In this document: piece after piece, positions 26,179 to 34,418 of the stretch | How positions within the stretch are numbered: the first letter of the stretch is position 1 | Layout of the letters: every line of letters starts with the position of its first letter | Origin: Brevundimonas sp. Root608 | GTDB taxonomy: Bacteria > Pseudomonadota > Alphaproteobacteria > Caulobacterales > Caulobacteraceae | NCBI RefSeq assembly: GCF_001427825.1 | Contig: NZ_LMGT01000001.1 | Coordinates: forward strand, 1,134,907 to 1,198,906 | DNA length: 64,000 bases | Reading direction: 5' to 3' | The notes under the pieces: model-generated | The model's input: only the letters and a program-made list of their open reading frames with translations | Told to the model about the DNA's origin: nothing | Databases searched by the model: none | Made by a program: the position numbers and the translations under genes

Positions 26179-28128
26179 TCAAATCTTCACCTGTGCGCCC
26201 ATCTCGATCACGCGCGCAGGCGGGAGTTGGAAGAACTCGGTCGGGTTGCCAGCATTGCGAAGCATCGTGACGAACAGGTGGTCTTGCCATAGCGGCATAC
26301 CGAAGTTTTTCGACGGGACGGCGGTCCGCCGGCTCAGGAAGAACGACGTCGTCATGATGTCGAACTTCAATCCCTTCCGACGCGCCAACGCCAACGCGCG
26401 CGGGATGTGGGGTTGTTCCATGAAGCCGTAGTTCACCGTCAGCCGCTCGAAGTCCTTGCTGAGCGTCTCGACCTTGATCCTGTCGCTCTCCGCCACCCGC
26501 GGAACCTCCGCGACGTGCACGTTGAGGATGACGTTCCGCTCATGCAGCACGCCATTGTGCTTGAGATTGTGCAGAAGCGCCGCTGGCGTCTTGTCCGGGT
26601 CGGATGTCAGGAAGATCGCTGTGCCCTTGGTGCGATTGCAGGGCCTTCGGCTCAAGGCGGCCATTGTGTCGGTCAGGGGGACAGCGGTCTTCGCCGAGTG
26701 CTGGCTAAGGAGCGCCACCCCGCGCGACCAGGTCTCCATGATCAGAACTACGGCCGCTCCGAGAACCAGCGGGATCCAAGCGCCATTCGGGATTTTCAGC
26801 AGGTTCGAGGTCAGGAAGACGATATCGAGGAGCGCGAATAGAGACACCGCGGCGATCGCCTGCCAGAGGGGCCGCTTCCAGCGGAAGCGGATGATGACGA
26901 AGAATAGCAGGGTATCGACCAGCATGGCTCCGGTGACTGCGATCCCGTAGGCGGCGTTAAGGTTGGTCGATGTGCGCAGCGCGACAAGCAGAATGACGAC
27001 GCCGATCGCCAGAGCCGCGTTGACGGCGGGCACATAGATTTGACCCGCTTGGGTCTCCGAGGTTCGCAGGATGCGAAGCCGGGGCAGCAGGCCCAGTTGC
27101 ACAGCCTGCTGGGTAAGGGAGAAAGCTCCGCTGATGACAGCCTGGCTCGCGATGATGGCTGCGGCGATGGCGAGCGCCACCACGGGCCAGTACGCGAGTT
27201 CGGGGATCATTCGGAAGAAGGGGTTTTGCGCAGCTGTCGGATCGGACAGCACGAGGGCGCCCTGACCCAAGTAGTTCAGCATGAGGCAGGGGAAGACCAG
27301 GACGAACCATGCCGCGCGTATCGGTCCCCGTCCGAAGTGGCCCATGTCCGCATAGAGCGCTTCAGCGCCCGTCACGGCGAGGAAGACGCTTCCGAGAATG
27401 ATGAAGCCGATGGCTCCGCTGTTGAAGAGGAACCACACGCCATAGTGCGGGGAAAGCGCCCGGAAGATCGACAGGTCACTGCCGATGTTGATCAGGCCGA
27501 GCGTGGCGATGACCAAGAACCAGAGAATGGTCACCGGGCCGAAGAACCGGCCCATGGCGGCGGTCCCGCGAGACTGAACCATGAAGAGCGCGATCAGGAT
27601 GACGATGGCGCTTGGCAACGCGAACTTTGCAAGCTGGGGGCCGATTCCAGGCGCTTCCTTGAGGCCCTCCAAGGCTCCCATGACAGACGAAGCCGGGGTG
27701 ACGATCCCATCGCCGTAGAACAAGGCCGCGCCGCACGCTCCGAGGAGGAACACGATCCTTGAGTGTTTGACCATGGCGCGTTGTGCGAGGGCCATGAGCG
27801 CCAAGGTGCCACCTTCGCCCTTGTTGTCGGCGCGCATCATGAAGAACACATATTTCACGGTGACCACGAGGATCAGCGCCCAGAAGATCAGGGACACGAC
27901 ACCGAGAACGGACAGCTCGAGCCCGCCACCGGTATCGGACCGATGGAGCGCTTCTCGCATCGCGTAGAGAGGGCTGGTCCCGATGTCCCCGAAGACGACC
28001 CCGATGGATCCGATAGCCAAGGCCAAGAAGCCGCTATGCTTGCCGACCGTGTGCGGCCCCAGCATGCCACCGCTCGGTGTGACATCTTCAGGACTGTCTG
28101 ACGCCGTCCCGTTTTCGTCGCGGCCCAT
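26179..28128 (-). CDS. kup: Kup-type potassium uptake permease
   Basis: Low-affinity K+/H+ symporter of the inner membrane. The 649-residue protein has the family N-terminal signature GSIGVVFGDIGTSPLYAMRE, twelve hydrophobic helices (about residues 30-450) and a hydrophilic C-terminal domain of about 180 residues. Length fits the family (about 620-650). ATG 28128 was chosen because GAGGGA precedes it; an upstream start at 28200 would add a non-hydrophobic leader absent from homologues. It is monocistronic, flanked by the corA remnant downstream and degraded DNA upstream. Confidence 0.95.
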   Translation of the reverse strand: MGRDENGTASDSPEDVTPSGGMLGPHTVGKHSGFLALAIGSIGVVFGDIGTSPLYAMREALHRSDTGGGLELSVLGVVSLIFWALILVVTVKYVFFMMRADNKGEGGTLALMALAQRAMVKHSRIVFLLGACGAALFYGDGIVTPASSVMGALEGLKEAPGIGPQLAKFALPSAIVILIALFMVQSRGTAAMGRFFGPVTILWFLVIATLGLINIGSDLSIFRALSPHYGVWFLFNSGAIGFIILGSVFLAVTGAEALYADMGHFGRGPIRAAWFVLVFPCLMLNYLGQGALVLSDPTAAQNPFFRMIPELAYWPVVALAIAAAIIASQAVISGAFSLTQQAVQLGLLPRLRILRTSETQAGQIYVPAVNAALAIGVVILLVALRTSTNLNAAYGIAVTGAMLVDTLLFFVIIRFRWKRPLWQAIAAVSLFALLDIVFLTSNLLKIPNGAWIPLVLGAAVVLIMETWSRGVALLSQHSAKTAVPLTDTMAALSRRPCNRTKGTAIFLTSDPDKTPAALLHNLKHNGVLHERNVILNVHVAEVPRVAESDRIKVETLSKDFERLTVNYGFMEQPHIPRALALARRKGLKFDIMTTSFFLSRRTAVPSKNFGMPLWQDHLFVTMLRNAGNPTEFFQLPPARVIEMGAQVKI

Positions 28129-28266
28129 TCGGTCCCTCAATGCAATTTTTAGGGTGGAGCTGGCGTCACCGCACCCTTCCGGATCACGCGCATAATGCAC
28201 ATCCGCGATCAGCGATCCGCTGAGACGTCGCTTTAAGCAAGAACACTCTCCGCCGGGAGATTGACC

Positions 28267-28774
28267 TCACGTCTTGCAGTAGCTGTCTGCCTTGTTGTTT
28301 TGTCCGCTTTCCCTCCTTATGCGACCGTCTGCTCCCGACCCATAGCGGACGTTTCGGACTGCGTCAGCGAAGTCCGCGATTGCTGCCCTATCCACCGGCC
28401 AAGAAGACGTGTCGCCGCCCGCGCGCACCATGTCGCTTTGGCTAACGAGGACAATCTCTCTCCCAATAACCGTGAAGGTGCGGCGTGGGATCACCCATTC
28501 CTCGAAGACATAGTCTCGCCTCGGGGAATGCGGCAAAGACTGACGCATTCTGTTTCGTCAGGTCAGTGCAAAACAGGAACGGTTGTCTTTCCCGTAGGCA
28601 CTTCGGCGCCCCCTGCTGCCAATGATCGACGTAGTCGCCGGTATTCCAGGCCGCGAGGCCGAACAAGACGGTCTCGACCGCATCACCCAAGTGCACCGTT
28701 GCCGATCCGTAGCTGGGAGGCACTGAGACCGGCCCACATGGGCCCTCTCCCGGGAAGAAGCCAAATCTGCTCAT
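28267..28774 (-). pseudogene. Frameshifted hypothetical gene, possibly immunity-protein-like
   Basis: Two minus-strand frames join into one coherent product. The first (from about 28774, MSRFGFFPGEGPCGPVSVPP, then LGDAVETVLFGLAAWNTGDY and QPFLFCTDLTKQNAS) runs to about 28525. The second continues (DYVFEEWVIPRRTFTVIGRE, then DRAAIADFADAVR). A one-base indel near 28525 would restore a protein of about 150 residues. The size and W..DYVDHW / CTDL pattern recall short CdiI-type immunity proteins, but that is a weak resemblance. The second frame runs through a dispersed repeat before stopping. Sequencing error is the alternative to decay. Confidence 0.55.
28301..28354. repeat. Dispersed palindromic repeat, copy 2
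   Basis: Begins TGTCCGCTTT and ends ATAGCGGACGTTT, the two inverted arms, with CTCCCGACCC in the right half. It forms the 3' end of the frameshifted gene at 28267-28774. Confidence 0.65.
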
Positions 28775-28797
28775 AGCGGTCACGCTATCGCAGAACG

Positions 28798-28852
28798 ATG
28801 TCCGCTAACCACCCTTAGGCAACAGTCCGGTCTCGACCCGTTGTGGACGTTC
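28798..28852. repeat. Dispersed palindromic repeat, copy 3
   Basis: Starts ATGTCCGCTAACCACCC and ends CTCGACCCGTTGTGGACGTTC. It lies between the two frameshifted genes of this region. Confidence 0.65.
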
Positions 28853-28867
28853 CAAGTCCGTCGGTCG

Positions 28868-29100
28868 TCAGAGGAAGAAGACCAGCGGTATCCACGTTGC
28901 GAAAAACATGACGAAACCGGCCACCGCGCTGGAAACGAAAGGGTCCGCCCGTCGCTCGGAACAGACCACCATCTACCTATCAGTTCAAACATGAAGATAG
29001 GGCTTGGAAATCGCTTCTCGGGTTCAACCAGCCGGAGGGTTCCACCCCCACAGAGGATGGCTGAGACGACCAGGAGGCCCAGCAGAAGATAGGTGATCAT
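28868..29100 (-). pseudogene. Frameshifted small two-helix membrane protein
   Basis: From ATG 29100 the frame gives MITYLLLGLLVVSAILCGGG followed by RLVEPEKRFPSPIFMFELIG, then becomes basic nonsense. Shifting by one base near 28960 restores a second hydrophobic helix (DPFVSSAVAGFVMFFATWIP) and a stop at 28868-28870. The repaired product would be about 77 residues with two transmembrane helices. It lies between two dispersed repeats, next to another frameshifted gene, which favours decay, although two single-base errors cannot be excluded. Confidence 0.5.
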
Positions 29101-29148
29101 CCAGACCCCCTCAAAGGGAACGACGATGTGCAAGGGCCGCTTCTACCA

Positions 29149-29214
29149 CAGCTGAATGTCCGCTTCCCGCCCTCAAGCAGCAGTCGGCTTCCGACCCATT
29201 GCGGACTTCAGCTG
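29149..29214. repeat. Dispersed palindromic repeat, copy 4 (most complete, with extended terminal inverted repeats)
   Basis: CAGCTGAATGTCCGC at the left and GCGGACTTCAGCTG at the right form near-perfect terminal inverted repeats with one bulged base, enclosing CGGCTTCCGACCCATT. The 66-bp size and symmetry fit a non-autonomous palindromic element. Confidence 0.7.
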
Positions 29215-29625
29215 CGTCATTCCCGAACTCCGCTCTGACTACCGTTCAGGCGAAGGTCCGCCATAGGCCTCCACCTCACGGCCGTTCCAGTTGGAAAGTG
29301 TCGAGGTTCGACGTCCGCTCGTGGGGTGATGAAGGGACGGGACATCGGCTTTACTCCAAGCGCGCCTGACACGGACTGTCAGCGCACATAGGGCCCTACG
29401 CGCGGGTCCGCACGGGACGCCTCGACCTCCTCCTGGAAAGCACATTTCGCGTCCGCGAGACTGGCGAACAGACGACGGCTCTCGTTTCGCAAGCTCGTAA
29501 CAGCAAACGTCGGGCAAGCCTTCCTCCAGCGCCTGACTCTGTTGGCTTAGCCGCACACCCGCCGTCATTGCGAGGATGATGCATTGGCGAGGCATTCACC
29601 TTCTCCAGGGATCAACCAAACGCGA
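29215..29625. other. Non-coding or eroded stretch upstream of the S8 protease 3' end
   Basis: No intact gene is visible. On the minus strand 29379-29546 is open for 55 codons and its last 37 residues look protein-like (SRRLFASLADAKCAFQEEVE, ending DPRVGPYVR), but it lacks a convincing start and is preceded by stops; it may be the 3' remnant of a lost gene. Confidence 0.35.
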
Positions 29626-29649
29626 AGGGGCGGTCGCGAGACCGCCCCT
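29626..29649 (-). terminator. Strong hairpin at the 3' end of the S8 protease gene
   Basis: AGGGGCGGTC-GCGA-GACCGCCCCT is a perfect 10-bp stem with a GNRA tetraloop, 28 bases after the protease stop on the minus strand. There is no long T-run, so it may act with Rho or as an mRNA stabiliser. Confidence 0.6.
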
Positions 29650-29677
29650 CCTTTAGATCAGAACTCAGGTGTAACGA

Positions 29678-30799
29678 CTATCGAACCCCGATCGGGTCCG
29701 GATTTCCGTCCGGGTCCCCGGCAACAGGGCCGCCATTGCGCACCGCACCCGCCAGCAGAAGGCCCGCGAGATGCGGCGTCGCCATCGAGGTTCCGCTGAT
29801 GGTGTTGTAGCCGCCGTCCTTCCACGTCGATTTGATCGAGGAACCCGGTTCGGCGTAGTCGATGGGCGGATTGCCGAAGTTCGAATAGGACGCCCACCGG
29901 TCCCCTACGGCGAACGCGGAAACCGTGAAGACATTCGGGCCATTGGCTCGTGCAGGCGAGTGGTTGTTGGCGTTGTCACTCTCGTTCCCGGCCGCAAGGG
30001 CAAAGCGCACGCCGCCCGCGGAAGCAGAAACCACGGCATCGTCCAGCGCCTGGCTGACGCCGCCGCCGAGGCTCATGTTGGCGACATCGCCAGCACGACC
30101 GTACTGGGCCACGTAATCGACCCCGGCAATCACGCCCGAGGTGCTGCCGCTGCCGCGACGATCGAGGACCCGCACCGCGACAACAGAAGCGCCGGGCGCG
30201 ACACCGATCACACCGATGGCGTTGTCGAGCGCCGCGATCGTTCCGGCGACATGGCTGCCGTGGCCGTTCAAATCATCGGGCGAGGCGTCATTGGACAGGA
30301 AGCTGCGGCTGCGCGTCACGTCGACACGCAGATCCGGGTGATCGAGGTCGATCCCGGTGTCGATCACCCAAGCGGTGGCGAAAGTCCCTGCGGCGCCGCC
30401 GTTGACCCGAGCGATACCCCAAGGCGTTTCCTGAGCCGGCTGGACGCCGCCGCCGCCGCCGGGTCTAGCTTCGGCGCGCACCGGCGGAATGGTGAAGACC
30501 TGGTCCTGTTCGCAGTAGGCGATGTTCGGATTTGCGGCGCGGACACGCTCAAGGGCCTGCGGGGGCAGGTCCGCCGAGAACCCTTGCAGGGCGACGCTGT
30601 AGACATGTTTCACCCGGCCGCCGCCGGCCTGAACCGCTCTGTTGGCTTCCGCCTGCGCGTTCCCGCGGGAAACCGATCCCTTATTGAAGACGCAAACGTA
30701 GCTGCCGGGGATTGCGTCTCCCGCCACCTGCGCCTGGGCCGGCAAGGCCAAAGCCATCAGCGAGACGCCAGCAATACCGAGTACTGTAAGTTTAATCAC
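29678..30799 (-). CDS. Secreted subtilisin-like serine protease (S8) with I9-type propeptide
   Basis: A 373-residue exported protease. It has a signal peptide (MIKLTVLGIAGVSLMALAL, cleavage after AQAQ near 24), an inhibitor-I9-like propeptide (about 30-105) and a catalytic domain with Asp147 in VIDTGIDLDHPDL, His180 in NGHGSHVAGT and Ser338 in SGTSMATPHLAG. The triad is complete. GTG start at 30799 with GAGGGAG about 7 bases before it. The C-terminus is short, with no secretion or anchor domain, so it is a periplasmic or extracellular enzyme. It lies downstream of an orphan secretin gene on the same strand. Confidence 0.93.
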   Translation of the reverse strand: MIKLTVLGIAGVSLMALALPAQAQVAGDAIPGSYVCVFNKGSVSRGNAQAEANRAVQAGGGRVKHVYSVALQGFSADLPPQALERVRAANPNIAYCEQDQVFTIPPVRAEARPGGGGGVQPAQETPWGIARVNGGAAGTFATAWVIDTGIDLDHPDLRVDVTRSRSFLSNDASPDDLNGHGSHVAGTIAALDNAIGVIGVAPGASVVAVRVLDRRGSGSTSGVIAGVDYVAQYGRAGDVANMSLGGGVSQALDDAVVSASAGGVRFALAAGNESDNANNHSPARANGPNVFTVSAFAVGDRWASYSNFGNPPIDYAEPGSSIKSTWKDGGYNTISGTSMATPHLAGLLLAGAVRNGGPVAGDPDGNPDPIGVR

Positions 30800-30950
30800 C
30801 CCTGAACTCCCTCTCAGCGTTAATGATCGCGGCCAAATGCCTGTGCAATCAAGTCGATGCTAGGAAGGACGTTCTCGTCTGTCGACTCTAATTTCATCGG
30901 TGAAGAGTAAAAACCCTCAACTACACAACCCATTCCTGAATAGTCGAGAG

Positions 30951-30980
30951 TCATCACGAAGCGGGTACGCTTCGTGATGA
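30951..30980. terminator. Perfect 13-bp hairpin between secretin and protease genes
   Basis: TCATCACGAAGCG-GGTA-CGCTTCGTGATGA is a perfect 13-bp inverted repeat with a 4-base loop, 23 bases after the secretin stop. No T-run follows on either side. It may be a Rho-assisted terminator, an operator, or an mRNA hairpin in front of the protease gene. Confidence 0.6.
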
Positions 30981-31002
30981 GTCAGATACGCACGGAGCAG
31001 CA

Positions 31003-32568
31003 CTACGAGGTCGGTGAAATCTCTCTGAAGCTGGGCGCCGGCTCGGATTGAGCATCGAACCGGCGGTGCCGGACGATGCGAGGCGTGATGATGATGTAGA
31101 GCTCGGTTTTCGACCGCGTGGACCTGTTGACGCGGAACAGGCTGCCGAGAATCGGGACGGATCCGAGCACCGGAACGCTTGAGGTGGTGGTGAGCGTGTT
31201 TTCCTGGGTCAGGCCGCCAATCACGAAGGTCTCGCCGTCCCGTACAGAGGCGGACGTTTCGGCCTCTCGCTGACTGATGGTCGGATAGCCCTGCGAGAAC
31301 CCTGTCACTGACGAGACCACGCAGTAGATTTGCGAGGTCACGAATCCGTCGGAGCTGACCCGCGGCGCGATCTGGAGGGTGACGCCGACGTTCACATACT
31401 GGACCTGTTGTGAGACGGCATTGACTCCGGAAAGCGCGATCGAGGTCAGGATCGGTAGGGCGTCGCCGGTGATGATCTTCGCAGTAGCCCCGCTCTGAGC
31501 CGCGATGCGCGGCCGCGAGACGATGCGTCCTTCGCCGGCGAGAACCTGCGCATAAATGGTCGCTTGAAGCTGACCCGAGGCCAGAACCAGCTCAGGATCC
31601 GTCCCGAAGGGGAGGTTTGCGCCGGTCTGGAGGGTGGCGACGGCAATCTGCCCGGCGGGGTTGTTGAGGTCGATGCCGAGGTTGCGCACCCCCTGCTCGG
31701 TTAGTTCGACGAACTGGGTCTCCAAGATCACGGAGTCGACCGGGATGTCGATCAGTTCGATCTGCGCCTTGACCCGTTCGATCCGTTCCGGCGACCCGGT
31801 GATCCATATGGCGTTAAGCCGGCGGTCGATCGCCAATCCCTGGCCGGGGAAGGATTCGCCCAGAGGAACGGCTTCCCGCTCTCCCTGATTTCCGTTGTTG
31901 TTGAAGCCTTGCTGGGTGGTCGAGGCGATGGACCCGAAGCCGGGCTCCCGTCGGATGAAAACGTTGTTCGGCTCGATTGTCTGGCCCTCGACAAGCAGGC
32001 CAATCACCTCGCTGACGTCCGCATAACGCAGGGGCACCAGTTCCGAGGCTTCGCCCGAAACCAAGCTCCCGCTGGCCACATAGGCTGGGAGGTCCGTCGC
32101 CGGCACGACGGCTTCACCGGTCGATCCAAGCGGGCGCGTGCCGGTCGCTTCCTCGTCGCTTATCCGCGTGATGGTAACTTGAAGCCGTCCCTCGCCGGCC
32201 GGTTCAGTTCGAACCCTGGAGGGCTCGGCCGTGTCAAATCGCAGGAGCAGGTCGCCGTTCGCCGTTTCGAAGCTCGCCTGTCGAACAAGGCCGTTCGGCA
32301 GGCGCGGCGAAACCACTCGCGGCGCTTTCAAAGTCGCGCGCATCCGAAGTTCTGGCCGCCGCAGGTTAGTACTTGTTGGCGCGTGTTGGGGTTCGGCGGG
32401 GGAAAAGCGTAGCAGGAACGCCGCCCTGTCTGCGCTCTGGGTGACAAGCGTTAGCTCTTCAAGCACAGATGGCGTCTGCGCTGAACTTAAAGTCGTGCAG
32501 AAGAGCACGCTGAGCGCCAAAATGAGACTGGCTGCCCAGCGGGAAACTACCAAGACGTACTGTTGCAA
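31003..32568 (-). CDS. Orphan secretin (GspD/PilQ-type outer-membrane channel)
   Basis: A 521-residue secretin. A signal peptide is seen in the first 30 residues (WAASLILALSVLFCTTLSSA). An AMIN-like/N-terminal region (about 35-145) is followed by short N-domains with LVPLRYADVSEVIGLLVEG and AIDRRLNAIWITGSPERIER, and by the C-terminal secretin domain (about 280-505) with the gate/lip motif VPVLGSVPILGSLFR and the closing TELYIIITPRIV. TTG 32568 is the predicted start, with no clear ribosome site. No other type II, type IV pilus or Tad gene is nearby, so its partners are unknown; it could export the adjacent protease (speculative). Confidence 0.88.
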   Translation of the reverse strand: MQQYVLVVSRWAASLILALSVLFCTTLSSAQTPSVLEELTLVTQSADRAAFLLRFSPAEPQHAPTSTNLRRPELRMRATLKAPRVVSPRLPNGLVRQASFETANGDLLLRFDTAEPSRVRTEPAGEGRLQVTITRISDEEATGTRPLGSTGEAVVPATDLPAYVASGSLVSGEASELVPLRYADVSEVIGLLVEGQTIEPNNVFIRREPGFGSIASTTQQGFNNNGNQGEREAVPLGESFPGQGLAIDRRLNAIWITGSPERIERVKAQIELIDIPVDSVILETQFVELTEQGVRNLGIDLNNPAGQIAVATLQTGANLPFGTDPELVLASGQLQATIYAQVLAGEGRIVSRPRIAAQSGATAKIITGDALPILTSIALSGVNAVSQQVQYVNVGVTLQIAPRVSSDGFVTSQIYCVVSSVTGFSQGYPTISQREAETSASVRDGETFVIGGLTQENTLTTTSSVPVLGSVPILGSLFRVNRSTRSKTELYIIITPRIVRHRRFDAQSEPAPSFREISPTS

Positions 32569-32942
32569 ATGCTGTTACCCGATCCCTCAGGGTTTCACCT
32601 TATGGCACGCAGGACCAAGCGCAACCCGATACCCGTAAATCTCTAGGGTTAGTACGGTAGCGAACGCGTAATCTGGGAGAGCACCCAGCGGCGATCAGGG
32701 GCGAGGGTTTACTGGCTGCTTGGCCACCCCGGCCCGACCTTCCGCTTTCGACCCAAAGCGGACGTTCGCTAGCTGGCTCTGTGTCTGGTCTTGGCCGCGA
32801 CGTTTCCGCGCCGACGCGGCGACCGCGGTTGCCTGACTTCAGGCGGGGTAGGGCGGCTTTCGGCTTGGCGCGGTTAAACTGACAGCACCATGTGCCCCGG
32901 AACACTGAGCGGTTATGATTGGGCCGACAGAGCCGCGCAAAC
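32569..32942. other. Intergenic stretch between the secretin and tetR genes, with a repeat
   Basis: 374 bases with no convincing gene on either strand. It contains dispersed repeat copy 5 at 32741-32768 and would hold the secretin promoter on its left side and the 3' end of the tetR transcript on its right. Confidence 0.5.
32741..32768. repeat. Dispersed palindromic repeat, copy 5
   Basis: CCGCTTT-CGACCC-AAAGCGG is a perfect 7-6-7 inverted repeat followed by ACGTTCG. It shares the CTTTCGACCC core with copy 1. Confidence 0.7.
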
Positions 32943-33608
32943 CTAAGGCTCGGCCCGCATCCCGGAGACCATCATGTTGGCATAGGTTTCGCCGATTTCG
33001 CGGGCAGTCTGGGGTGAGGTCTCAGGGCGGAACCAGCGGTGGGTCCAGCCGACGACGCCCAACATCCCGTAGGCGACGATGCGCGAGGGGCCGACGTCGC
33101 GCAAGGTTCCGTCAGTATAGCCCTCTTCGATGATCTCGATGAAAGCATTCTCGATGATGCGGTTCACCTGGCGCATGTCCGAGGACCATTTCGAACGGGC
33201 TCCGGACACACGGCTGAGGTTCTCGCGGATGTAGATGAACAGGAGGGGATAGTGCTCGCCGTACGATTCCATGATCGCGACGATCAGATTCCACAGCTTG
33301 TCAGGCGCTGGCAGCGTGCTGCCCGCTATATCGGTGGCGATCTGGGAGTTCCGTTCCGCAACGGCCCTCAGCACTTCGTCGAACAACTCTTCCTTGGACG
33401 AGATGTAGTAGTAGACCGAAGCGCGATCGATGCCGAGTTCGGCAGCCACAGCGCTGATGCTCGCGCCCTGCAGACCCAAGCGGTCAAAGACGCGAACGGC
33501 CGCCTCCGCGATCTCGCGGCGACGCCGCTTGTAAGCGTCGGAGCTTTCTTCCTTTGCCGCCTTCCGGCGTTTGCCGATGCCGCTGGTCTTGTCGCTTGTC
33601 GGACTCAT
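32943..33608 (-). CDS. TetR-family transcriptional regulator
   Basis: A 221-residue repressor with a basic N-terminal tail, a TetR HTH (about residues 30-75: ASISAVAAELGIDRASVYYY) and a C-terminal ligand/dimer domain. It is the last gene of the TonB receptor-MFS-acyl-CoA synthetase-SDR-tetR operon, 51 bases after the SDR, so it is probably autoregulated. Candidate operators are the TCAACG/CGTTGA palindromes at 40069, 40135 and 46261. The inducer is likely the imported substrate or a CoA ester derived from it. Confidence 0.9.
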   Translation of the reverse strand: MSPTSDKTSGIGKRRKAAKEESSDAYKRRRREIAEAAVRVFDRLGLQGASISAVAAELGIDRASVYYYISSKEELFDEVLRAVAERNSQIATDIAGSTLPAPDKLWNLIVAIMESYGEHYPLLFIYIRENLSRVSGARSKWSSDMRQVNRIIENAFIEIIEEGYTDGTLRDVGPSRIVAYGMLGVVGWTHRWFRPETSPQTAREIGETYANMMVSGMRAEP

Positions 33609-33659
33609 GTCGGGGATTGATTAGCGAGTGCTTGCCGAAAGTCCAAACCGTTCAGGTCG

Positions 33660-34418
33660 TCAACCACGTGGACCGCCCGCCACGAACAGCACCTGACCTG
33701 ACACAAACCCCGAGCGTGCGTCGGCGAAGAAGGAGACGGCATTAGCGATGTCTTCGGGCTGGCCCGGGCGACCGGCGGGGATATCGCGCACAATGTCTGC
33801 GACCATCGCCTCGAAGGTCACCCCCAGCCGTTCGGCTACAGCAGTCGTCATCGGGGTTACGACAAAGCCGGGTGCGACGACGTTGGCGGTGATGCCGGAC
33901 TTGCCCATTTCCAGCGCCAAGGTCTTGGTCAGGCCGATCAGCCCGGCCTTGGCTGCGGCATAGTTGGCCTGTCCGTAAGCGCCCAAGGCGGCAATGCTGG
34001 CGAGGTTGACGATCCGCCCGTGGCCTTCGCGGCGCATCGCGGGCTGGACCGCGCGGCACATCAGGAACGCCCCGCGCAGGTTGACATCCTGGACAACCTG
34101 CCAGTCATCCAGCGTCATCTTGGCCAAGGTCTTCTCGCGCAGGACGCCGGCGTTGTTGACCAGAACGGCGGGCGGCCCCAGCGCGGCTTCGGCAGTTGCG
34201 ACAGCGGCCTGGACGGAAGTTTCATCGGAGACATCGACGGCCACGGCCATGGCCCGACGCCCGAGCGCCTGGATTCGCTGAACGGTGTCAGCGCAGGCTT
34301 GCGTCTGAAGATCCATTACGGCGACATCGCAGCCGTCCCGGGCCAGGCGTTCGGCGATGGCGGCGCCGATGCCGCGCGCGGCTCCGGTCACGAGGGCGAC
34401 GCGGGAGGGTTCGCTCAT
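33660..34418 (-). CDS. Short-chain dehydrogenase/reductase
   Basis: A 252-residue classical SDR. The NAD(P)-binding motif is TGAARGIG (about residues 11-18), with VNNAGVL, the catalytic Ser in LASIAALG and the YxxxK pair in GQANYAAAKAGLIG. The Asp in AVMDLQTQ after strand 2 suggests NAD preference. ATG 34418 overlaps the ligase stop (ATGA). In the operon it probably oxidises or reduces a hydroxy/keto intermediate; FabG-like activity on 3-hydroxyacyl-CoA is one option. Confidence 0.9.
   Translation of the reverse strand: MSEPSRVALVTGAARGIGAAIAERLARDGCDVAVMDLQTQACADTVQRIQALGRRAMAVAVDVSDETSVQAAVATAEAALGPPAVLVNNAGVLREKTLAKMTLDDWQVVQDVNLRGAFLMCRAVQPAMRREGHGRIVNLASIAALGAYGQANYAAAKAGLIGLTKTLALEMGKSGITANVVAPGFVVTPMTTAVAERLGVTFEAMVADIVRDIPAGRPGQPEDIANAVSFFADARSGFVSGQVLFVAGGPRG

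Noticed and set aside
28301..32768. CRISPR-like array from the repeated GCGGACATT units
   Set aside because: Copies are irregularly spaced over kilobases, palindromic and without uniform spacers or cas genes.
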